NCBI GenBank assembly: GCA_965223435.1
Contig: CBDCWQ010000018.1
Span: 434,001-498,000 of the forward strand
Reading direction: 5' to 3'
Source: CBDCWQ01 sp965223435
GTDB taxonomy: Bacteria > Myxococcota > Kuafuiibacteriia > Kuafuiibacteriales > Kuafuiibacteriaceae
Length of the DNA: 64,000 nt
Each line of letters starts with the position of its first letter. Within the stretch, counting starts at the first letter, position 1. The notes under the pieces are model-generated. The model did not search any database. It worked only from the letters and a program-made list of their open reading frames with translations, and had not been told where the DNA came from. A program made the position numbers and the translations under genes. Positions 1 through 9,100 of the stretch are shown piece by piece.

Positions 1-84
1 GGTGTTCCTCCGGCCCCCACACGTTTACTCTGCGCCGAGAACCACCACTACTCAAGTCCCAAAAAGCCATGCTAAGCCAACCCC

Positions 85-180
85 GGGGGCGCGCTCGCGG
101 CTGGTGCGCGGCTCGGTTTTCAAAACCGATGGAGGTTCTTCAACAAGGACCTCGGCGGGTTCGATTCCCGTGCGCTTCCG
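85..180 (+). tRNA. selC: tRNA-Sec (anticodon TCA)
   Basis: Decodes UGA as selenocysteine together with SelA and SelB, neither of which is in this window. The fold can be drawn by hand. An 8-bp acceptor stem (85-92 with 172-179, two G-U pairs) is longer than in ordinary tRNAs. The anticodon stem is 113-117/125-129, with loop TTTCAAA and anticodon TCA at 120-122. A 7-bp variable arm (132-138/147-153) is followed by a 5-bp T stem (155-159/167-171) with loop TTCGATT. The discriminator is G180 and CCA is not encoded. The 8+5 helix, long variable arm and 96-nt length match bacterial tRNA-Sec such as E. coli selC (95 nt). Confidence 0.93.
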
Positions 181-249
181 TACTTACCTGGTTATCGGCG
201 ATGTAAAATCGCCTGCCAGGCTACGTTCGCTGGGGCTCACTGCGCGCCC

Positions 250-455
250 TTCGGGCTTTCGTATTTCTGTGGGGGAGGCCTTCGGGCTTTCGTATTTCTG
301 TGGGGGAGGCCTTCGGGCTTTCGTATTTCTGTGGGGGAGGCCTTCGGGCTTTCGTATTTCTGTGGGGGAGGCCTTCGGGCTTTCGTATTTCTGTGGGGGA
401 GGCCTTCGGGCTTTCGTATTTCTGTGGGGGAGGCCTTCGGGCTTTCGTTTTTCGT
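250..455. repeat. 31-bp tandem repeat array with UUCG hairpins
   Basis: Six consecutive units (starting at 250, 281, 312, 343, 374 and 405) are identical in all 31 positions. A seventh, from 436, diverges after about 12 bases. Each unit junction carries AGGCC-TTCG-GGCTT, a short stem capped by the very stable UUCG tetraloop. The period is not a multiple of three and there are no unique spacers, so it is neither coding nor CRISPR. It begins 70 bp downstream of selC in the same orientation. It could act on the tRNA 3' end, or be a slippage-prone minisatellite. The rest of 456-779 shows no gene that I can support. Confidence 0.9.
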
Positions 456-779
456 TGGTCGGGCGTCTTTGTCTCGATAGGGTACGTCGGATATCTACAG
501 ACCAAATGCCTTCCAGCGCGACTTGTTCAGCCTCATGAACCTCTTCCGGTACGTAGCCCCCGAAGAGTTACTCCGGCGTTTCGAACCTATCGCAGCCGTT
601 GGATCGTCATGCGCTCTGCTGCGGACTGGGCCTGGCTCAGTCTCAGCGACCCGAGTACTCGTCTCACCCGCGGTGGTCTTTCTATTTGTTCGGTCTCCGA
701 TGGTCTCTACTATGTACGAGCTACCAAAGCCGCAGTCCAGGCCCGATATCCATGAATCTGAAGGGATGCTCTGAGGAGC

Positions 780-1544
780 TTATCCCGTTTGGTAGATAGA
801 ACGCATTTCCGCGAGCACTTCGTTTAGGTTGCGAACGTTTCCTAGGCGGGCAATGTCCAATCCTTGTTCGGCCCTCATCGCGCCGACGAACTCTTTCATG
901 TCGTCTCTTATGCTCGCAGCGCTTTCAACCCGCTGGTTCTCAGAGAGCAAGGGAAAGAGCCGGAACACGTCGTTGCGGTGCTTTTTGATGTGCTTGCTGT
1001 CGACCTTTTCGCCCGAAGCTTTTCGCTTCGATAGATCGAGCCACGCGCGTGCCTTGAAGAGCAAGACGTACTCAGGCCCCAGAATACTCACGCCGTCGAT
1101 GACGGTCCGACCGCGTTTAATGCACGCGTAGTAGTCATCATCCAAGAGGATGGCCGACAGGCTCGAAATCTCCTCGTCCATCGGAACGGGCGTCAGATGC
1201 CCCTCGGCGTCGAGCTCAATCTCATCCGGCTTCCGGCAGAAAAGCTCCAGCATGAACGGGTACTCAGCATTCTCGGGCTTCTTGAATCTGTAAAACTGCT
1301 TCTTCCCATCGCTCCGCTCCTGTACCTCATACTTGCCCGCTCCAACGAAAACCCAGAAACGGCGTACAAATTCAGCGCTGAGCGCCTCGGCGCACAACAC
1401 AATGTCCAGGTCTTTGGTGGCACGAAACTCAAGGCCCGCCTGATCGAGAGCGAGGTGGGACGCTACGCCGCCGATGAGCACGTACTCGGCTTCGAACCCA
1501 GCGAAATGATCTCGAAAGTTCGTTAGACCTCTTATCGCAGCCAT
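780..1544 (-). CDS. AbiEii/AbiGii-like nucleotidyltransferase (putative toxin)
   Basis: 254 residues. The N-terminal part has the nucleotidyltransferase signature: LIGGVASHLAL (residues about 22-32) followed by a KDLDIVL Asp-x-Asp motif (about 44-50), typical of AbiEii/MenA-type NTP transferases, which modify cellular RNA in type IV-like toxin-antitoxin systems. The start codon lies inside the end of the upstream wHTH gene (13-bp overlap), so the two are translationally coupled with the regulator first, as in abiE operons. The substrate cannot be read from sequence. Its position next to selC suggests a defence or stability module on an island. Family confidence is good; toxin activity is inferred. 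Confidence 0.75.
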   Translation of the reverse strand: MAAIRGLTNFRDHFAGFEAEYVLIGGVASHLALDQAGLEFRATKDLDIVLCAEALSAEFVRRFWVFVGAGKYEVQERSDGKKQFYRFKKPENAEYPFMLELFCRKPDEIELDAEGHLTPVPMDEEISSLSAILLDDDYYACIKRGRTVIDGVSILGPEYVLLFKARAWLDLSKRKASGEKVDSKHIKKHRNDVFRLFPLLSENQRVESAASIRDDMKEFVGAMRAEQGLDIARLGNVRNLNEVLAEMRSIYQTG

Positions 1545-2545
1545 GGAATTGAGGCCTCCAATTCATCCATCGCCATGGTGACTCGTTCATCTGATTCCTC
1601 TGCAAGGGACAGGAGGAGCGACAAAGGGTCTACGCGCATGTCAACGGCCAGTGAAAGGGGATCGTAGCGCCAAAGCTCGAGCGTCAAGTTTCCATCCTTG
1701 GGGGTGCCGGACTCTCGAAATGCCCAGACTTTGCGGACCTCGGACCAGCGCTTCTCTGCCAGCGCGATCATTTTCATTTTTGGTGCTGCGAGCATCGTCT
1801 GCTCGGCGAGAGCCGTTTCGCCTGCGATACACATCTCGTGCGTTTCGATGTCGTGCAGGCCGGCAAAACCGGACAACCGCTTTCGGACCGGTGAGCGGAG
1901 CAGGGGTTTCGAGCGCTCCCATATGATTCCCCGTTGTTCCGGTGACCTAAGGTGTTTCGTGCGACCCATCGATTCGAGTACAATCAGGTCTTTTTCCCGA
2001 AGCTCTCGGGCTGCCCGGCTGACTGTCATGGCAGTAACAGCCAGTTTTTCGGCAACTTCGGTTGTTGTGGCACCATCCCAGCGGTCCTCCGCATACAGTG
2101 TGTGAAGGAGAATGAGCTGAGCCGTCGGGCTGAGCGGCTTTTCGGGACCGGATGCTGGCCCCACTTGGTGCTCACGTAGGTCCAGGCCGAGAGGCAGGAG
2201 AAAGAGCTGTTTGTTGGCGGCGATGAACGGGACTCTCTGCTCCATGAGGCTCCGTCGCTGGAACGAAGCCAAGTGTTCGGCAACCACGCAGACGGGGAGG
2301 TCCTGTTTCTCTTGAAGCAGGAGCCAGTGCTTCTTGATCTTTCCTGGCTGTAGTGGCTCATCTGTCGATGGAAGCATCAGGAGACACTCCTGTCCAAGGA
2401 GCTGCACGGTGAGGAATCGATAGGCGTCTCGAAGGTAGAAAGGGAGCGCGCCTGCCTGCTCCCATTTTGCGGGCCGTATGGTCTCACCGAGGGTTTCTTC
2501 TATGTATTGGCGTATCTTGGCTAGTTTTTGTGTAATTACAACCAT
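1532..2545 (-). CDS. winged-helix regulator/antitoxin paired with AbiEii-like toxin
   Basis: About 337 residues from the ATG at 2545. An in-frame TTG at 2596 would add 17 residues, but it lies inside the inverted repeat that looks like the operator, so I prefer the ATG. A winged-helix segment is visible around residues 140-200 (TTTEVAEKLAVTAMTVSRAA, then a basic wing), as in MarR/AbiEi-like regulators. The rest matches no family I can name. By analogy with AbiEi it should bind its own promoter and neutralise the downstream nucleotidyltransferase. The promoter is embedded in a perfect palindrome, which supports autoregulation. Confidence 0.65.
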   Translation of the reverse strand: MVVITQKLAKIRQYIEETLGETIRPAKWEQAGALPFYLRDAYRFLTVQLLGQECLLMLPSTDEPLQPGKIKKHWLLLQEKQDLPVCVVAEHLASFQRRSLMEQRVPFIAANKQLFLLPLGLDLREHQVGPASGPEKPLSPTAQLILLHTLYAEDRWDGATTTEVAEKLAVTAMTVSRAARELREKDLIVLESMGRTKHLRSPEQRGIIWERSKPLLRSPVRKRLSGFAGLHDIETHEMCIAGETALAEQTMLAAPKMKMIALAEKRWSEVRKVWAFRESGTPKDGNLTLELWRYDPLSLAVDMRVDPLSLLLSLAEESDERVTMAMDELEASIPWLR

Positions 2546-2558
2546 ATAACGTAGAAAA

Positions 2559-2589
2559 TGCACGATAACACCAATGACATTATCGTGCA
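2559..2589 (-). promoter_or_regulatory. promoter/operator of the AbiE-like pair
   Basis: Perfect inverted repeat: TGCACGATAA (2559-2568) and TTATCGTGCA (2580-2589), separated by 11 bp, so the arms are about two helical turns apart. Read on the minus strand, TTGCAC and TATCGT are separated by exactly 17 bp and sit one in each arm. The -35 and -10 elements would therefore both be covered by repressor. The predicted transcript starts about 10 nt before the ATG at 2545. Confidence 0.7.
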
Positions 2590-3126
2590 AAATCAACGTT
2601 AAATTATTGATTTTAGGTTAACCACACTCTGGCGATCAGCTTCTAACACGACCCACGCCTACTCTCCCAAGAACGCGACCAGCACAACGACGACCTGGGA
2701 CGGCCAGGTGAACCAACGCCGCTCGGGCAGCTCTCAACAGCAGAACACGATGTCCGCAACACTGAGACAAAAATTGCGCCGCAATGATGCCGCGACCCAT
2801 GGCCTGATACCCCTCTGCGGCGATCATGTTTATGTTGGCGCGTGGGGACGATTGAACGCTCTCAGCTAAGGTCGCATTGTGACCGGCCGAACGAGTGTGG
2901 AATTTCAGCAGCACGACAAATTCGGTGTATTTGCCGGATCTTACAAGACACCAGAGCGCCCTGGATATGCAATCCATCTTGTCTCGACAAGGGGTCGAGA
3001 GTTGAGTAGAAGGGACATCGCGCTTCCTCGGCGGCCATGGCATTGCCAAACTGGAGCATCACTCGGCTGAACCAGTCGTTTCTCCTTAGTCGCGTGGGCA
3101 ACCGGGAGGCCTCGGAGGTTCTTCCC
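2590..3126. other. intergenic region without a supported gene
   Basis: About 540 bp between the divergent AbiE-like operon and the first giant gene. Open frames here are short, lack ribosome sites and look like no known family. It must hold the promoter of the giant gene, but I cannot pick a convincing -35/-10 pair. The only clear signal is the GGAGG ribosome site at 3114-3118. Confidence 0.5.
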
Positions 3127-6100
3127 TTGAAATTTATCGGAATCCTTGGACTCTTCCTCGTCGTCGCCTGCCAAGGGCCCCGTCATGAGCATCGCCAAAC
3201 GACGGGGCATGCGCTGCGCCCGGGGTGGCATCTCGTCTCGACAGCGTCGGTGAGCATCCCCGAGGGGGCGACGGTGTTTCAAGTCGACCACAACATCGAT
3301 CCGGCCTCGGGTCAGATCAAGGCGCACTACACGGTGGTTGAAGAAATGGAGCCCCACAACGTTTACTGGCTGCACGTCGGTGACGGGGACAAGGCGCGCA
3401 GGACCGAGCCGGTCTTGGCCCTCACGCCGCCGACATCCAAGATGGCGATTCGGGGCGACGGTCGTTACTTCCTTTTGACGTCAGATCTTCCCCGGGCCGA
3501 TCTGGGCGCTGAGGAGGTTTTCCGATGGGATGCGGTCGAGCAAGAACTTGTTCGGGTCGGCGGCGAGTCGGTGCTGAAGAAAGGCCAAACGTACTGGGTG
3601 GTTCCGAGTGATGACTGCTCGCCCGACTCCTGGCGGTGGGGTGATGCGGTCCGTTTCCTTCATACATGCCCCCTTCAGGAAATGCCGTCGCGTATCATTC
3701 GGCGTTATCACGTGGATGAAACGGCCGTCTCGGAGCCCCATCATCAAGGAAGCACCCAGATCGTTCTGCATCACACGAATACGCCGAGCCAAACCCCGAT
3801 CGCACGCTGGACGCTCAATACCGGAGGTCTTGTAGACAACATGCAGGCTCACTTTGTCGTCGCCCTGGATGCCGACGGCGCCTGGCAAGCCTATCAAACC
3901 CGACGCCTGCCACCCCTAGGCCAAAGGCTGCCGGAGTCCATACACGTCGCGTTGATGGGGACCATCGAGCCCGAAGCATCTGGCGAAGAGGTCGACGTCG
4001 GCGGCTTCCCGGGCGAGGCGAGGCGGTCAGATCTGCGACCGGGCGTCGAGTCCGTCCTTCGCCTCGGACAAGTCGTCGCTCGGCTTCAGACAACGTACGG
4101 CGACAAGATCACCGGCGTGGTGCCCTTCGGCCGGGGACCGGGCGCTATCGCACCTGGTGCGTCCGAAGGTCCGGGAAAGGCGACCCTGCACTTGGTACGG
4201 GCATTGGATGCCCGCTTTTTTGCCGACGGGCGCATCGCACCCTCGGACGATGGTGCGCGGGCGGGCGAGACCAAATCCGCGATTTTAGAGGCTCCGAGCG
4301 AAACGCCCGAGGATGAGGACTTGGGTCAGGGCGCAGACTCCGAAGAGGAGCGCGACCGGACGCCGCCTCTTTTGTTCGTCGAAAGCCCGAAGGAGACGCC
4401 GAGCCTCACACGATCGTCGTCCGTGGCTCAAGAACGCACCGTCATTTTGGATCGGGAGCCGCCGATCTTGGTTGTGGCCGGCCCCCAAAACAAAACCGTC
4501 TACGGACACACAACCCAGATCTCAGGGCACGTTCAAGATCGACACTTTGAGCGCTTGGTTTTGAACAAAGCAGGTACCGAAGAACACGAGCAAATGAGCG
4601 TCCAAGAAGACGGGCGCTTTTCCGTAGAGCTCGCCTTAGAGCCCGGAACCCAGCGCTTTGAGTTCTTGGCGTTTGACAAGGCCGGGAACGTTCGAAAGCG
4701 GACCCTCAACGTGGAAGCCTCGCCTGAGCCCCTGGCGGCGAAGCAACCCACCGGGCCGCCGCAAGGATTCTTTGCGTGGGCTGATGGACGGTCCATCCAT
4801 CTTCGATGGCGGCCCCCGAGGGCGATGGAGGACGGAACCCCGATGCCCGAAGGCATGCCCATTCGATACCGCGTCTACCGAGACGAGGAAACGCCTGTCG
4901 AAGTCGACACCCTCTTTTTTGAGGGCGAAGTCCCGAATTTCAACGAAACCCACAAAGTCTATGTGGCCGCGGTTGTCGACGGCCGGGAAGAACCACTCGT
5001 GTCCCAAGCCACGAGCGTGGCCACCCTCCACATCACCGAGCCCTTGCCCGGTATCCAGGATGGGCACTTCGAACCACCGAGCCTTGTGCAGGAACAAGGA
5101 GGCCAGACTTCGCTCGTGCGTGTGACCACCAGTGCCTTCGAAGAAACGGGATTCCAAAAAGGCGCGCAGGGCGAACGGGCCTTCGCGCACATGGTCTACG
5201 TTCTGAGCAACAGTGAAACCCAAAGCGATGAGATTCGCTACCTGAGGAGCGACCGACTCAGCAAAAAAGACAGCTGGGATCTGGATGCCGAGAAAACCTT
5301 CCGAGCCAATGGGGCTTTTTCGGTCACCGACCTCGCCATCTCGGCCACGGGAAAAAAGGTCGCCCTCGCCTGGATTGAAAAATCAAAACAAGTGAGCGAA
5401 GGCCGATACGACATGCGGCTGCGCGTCGCCATGAGCGAAAACGGAGGCCACAGCTTTTCAGACCCCCGCACTGTCGCCCCGAGCAACAAAAACAAGCGGC
5501 ACATCGACATTGCGCATGATCCCAGTGGAAAGCTTCACCTCGTCTTTGAAGAAGCCCAGAAAGTCTACTACCTCGACGGCGTGGACGGCTTGCCCTCCAA
5601 TGTCTTTGACGTGCAAAGAAGGACACCCGTCGATGTCGTTGTCGACTACTACCGAGACTACGTCGTCGACTGCCCAGAAGACAGCGAGTCCACTTGCCCC
5701 TGCCTCAAAACCGAACGGGAGGTCTATTCACTCGGCCTAGAGCAGGTCCGAACCCAAGACCTTGACGTCGCCCTCGGATGCCAAGACCTCCATCAAGAGT
5801 TTCCGGAACTCAAAAAGGCTCTGCCTCCCCACCCTGAGGGAGGCTACGCCTACGGGCCCTACCTCTATTCTTGTGAAGAAAACTTCGTCACCAGACCGGC
5901 GCTTCATGTCGACCATGAGAAAGTCACGATCATCGCCCATCAAAAGTTTATGTGGGACAACAAGCGGGTACAAAATCCCGACTGGGCCCATGCCCATGGT
6001 CCCCAATACCCGCCCATCGATCCCCATGAGGCCTGCGAGGACCCCCTCGAAGGTCGAAGGCGAGACCTCATGGGTTTTGGGCAGAGCTTCAAGCGGCACG

Positions 6101-9100
6101 TACAACAATGTGACCCCTCGTTGCCCCAAAACATCGAGTGGCTCCGCGCCACTGAGGCTACGCGGGGCAGTACCTACGACTATTACAAAGGCCAAGGTGC
6201 CTACCGAGGCAAGGGCCAGCGCACCTTGTTTTCGTACGACGGCGCCTACGTCCACGAAAAGAAATGGTATCAATATCTCACAGACGGCACCTGGCACGAC
6301 CAAGACCACATTCGTATCGCCCAAAGGCCGCTCCGCACGGGGCAGTGGTCCAACCCCCAAAAGAAGACCGTCGAAGTGCTCAAGGTGGCCGCCTATCAAA
6401 AGGGCACGCCCCCCGAAACCTTTGAACCCATCGAGCGCGTCCAAGAAGAGAAGGAAGTCGAAGAAGGGTGGCGGAAGGGTGTCTGGAAAGACGATCGCTT
6501 CCAAACCTGGAAAGTCCAAGACCTCGAACAATTTGAGGCCCAAGATCTTCACGTCGAACACGGAGCCTGCACCGAAGACCATCAACCGACAAGGCGCGAA
6601 ACCAAAGGACCGGCTCATCCGAAAATCAAGAGCACCAAAGACGGAAAGCTCGTCGCGGTCTACGAGCGCGGAGACTCTCTCGACCCCAATCGGCCCGGCA
6701 TGAACCCCATTCATTTCGTCCACTCAGAGGACGGAGGGCACCACTGGACCCCCCCTTCGGTCATCGCCCGCGGCTACATGCCCCAACTCACTGTTCTCGA
6801 AAACGGGCGCCTGGCCGTGCTCTATTACAAGCCCCAGGCCCAAAACAAAGATGGGGGCGTCATCCACGTGATACACAGCGATGATGGACAAACGTGGAGT
6901 GACCCCCAAACGCTCAGCGAAGACCCGGGTACCGACGCGGCCGGACCCGTGAAGCCCATTCATTTCAATACCCACGGCGAAAATGCCGACACTTTGCTCG
7001 GTGTTCCCGCCCTGAGCTTTCACGAAGACCTCTTGGTCGCCGCTTGGATTACGCTTCCGAAAGGCCCTTATGAAAAAAACCAAATCTGGAGCACCCGCGC
7101 AGCCTGGCCCGACGAGAGCACCGCCACCCTCGAGATGTCGGCGCCGCGCAGCACCGCCACCGCCGGCCAATTGGTCCCCCTCGCCCTCGAGTGTGTGAAT
7201 CAGTATGGCATGCGGGTCGAAGGCTGCGCCCAGGACAGACTCCGCCTGATGGATCTCGAAACGCACGCCGCCGTCGAAAACCCAAGACCCACACCCGATC
7301 GGCTCGGTGCCCACGACCTTGAGACGCAAGAACCTGAAGCGCAAGAACCTCGCGTGGCCACCATCGCATGGTCCTCGGACGAACTGCCTCTGGCCGCCCT
7401 CGCAAGTGGCACCACCCTCTATGTGCCCACAACCGAGGCGGGACTCTCAGTTGCCCAAGAGGGAGATCGCATCGTCATTGGCGCAGCGCACCACCGAGAC
7501 AGCGAAGATCCGCTCCGGGATAGGCGAAGCGACACCCAAATCTTAACCGACAATGCCGACGGCAACGCCGCCAAGGCCCATGCGTTTTTGAACGAGCTTC
7601 TCAAACAAGGAGGCGCCCAACGCGAATACAAGGCCCTCCCGGGCGAAGACGACAGCCAACCGCTGTCTCGCTTTGAAAGGGTCTGGGTCTATACCCAAGG
7701 CATCGCGCTGGCTCAAGCCGCCTCTGAGGGCCGCTACCAAGAAGCGACCCAAATGGCGAACTGGCTTTGCGACCAAGCCGTCCATGGCGCCTACCAAGGG
7801 GAAGAACTCATCTTTGGTTGGAACTTCTCGCTCAACACCCTCGACGACAACTGGAAGGATATTCGTCTCGTGACCGGCGCCAGCGCCTGGGCCTTACACG
7901 GACTGGGGGCCTTTTTGAGCACCATTCCCGAGGCAAGCTTGCCAGAACCGGGCCGCGCTAAGCTCCTCACTTGTTATCAAAAGACGCTGGCCGGACTGAA
8001 GCACCACACACGCTGGACACAGGAAGGCGAGCGTCTGCTCATGACTGCAGGTTTTACGTCCGATAAACTGAACGAAACAACCGACGTCCATGCCTACTAT
8101 AACGTGCTCGGTGGGGACCTCGGCTACGACATTGAAGACTGTCACTACACCCTCGACGGCAACGCGTGTCCTGGTGACAAGGCGATTGTGCGCGCCGAAA
8201 ACGTGGTCACCGAACACAATCTTGATGTGCTCAGCGTCCTCAACCACGCCCTTCGGAACATCGATGCTTTGGGGCTCGAGCACAAAGCCGACGAACTCAG
8301 AGTTTTTCGGAACCAGCTGAGGGAAGGCATTTTTGTCGACCTTTGGCAAAAGCCGGCCCAGGATGTGCGCGGCCGGGTCATTACCGGCGGGCATTTTCGG
8401 TCCGGGCAAGGTTTTGAAGCCACCAAACTCGTGGCTGTCGACAACTGCAGTTGGCTTTCGCTTTCCGTGAACTACGCTGAACTCGAACCGAGGCATCAGG
8501 CAAAACTCGCCGAATGTCTTCATTTCACCATCGAGGAATTTTTGACCCAAAAGGAGTACGACGGACAGGAATTTTATGGCGCCCACTACTTTCCGCGTGA
8601 CTTTCGAGACCCCTACATCGCGGATACGGAAGAAGCGAAAAAGAACCAAACCGAGCTCTACCATCTGGAAGCCACCGCCGGTGTCATTTTGGGCCTGTGG
8701 GTCTTTGCCGACCAAAACTTGGGACACCCGGCGGCCACGGGCTTTCGAGAAACCGCAAACCACGTCTTTGCCGAGATGAACCTGTTTGTCGCCGCCTTCG
8801 GACTCCCTTACTCGACAAGGCGCATCAAAAACCTCATGACTCGACTGCCCTCGGCCACCGCTGCCGTCTGGTTCTTAGATCTCTACCACTACCACCAAAA
8901 GGCGCAAACAGATCCGGACCAACCCCTCAAAAACTATGCGCTCGGACTCAATCAAAACAGCGCCGACACCGCATGGGCAAACGCGGCCCGGCAGTTCACC
9001 GAAGGCGCTTGGAATCACCTCCTCGACCCGAGTTCACAAAATCGCCAAAAAAGCAGCACCAAGTGGCTGCGCATCGAATCCTATGGCGAAGACCGAGACG

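Noticed and set aside
250..455. CRISPR array
   Set aside because: Units are contiguous with no unique spacers and no cas genes are near.
2..755. Long open frames on both strands across the left end
   Set aside because: They run through selC and translate the 31-bp repeats into a periodic peptide. The period is not a multiple of three, so the peptide changes frame and cannot be selected coding sequence.
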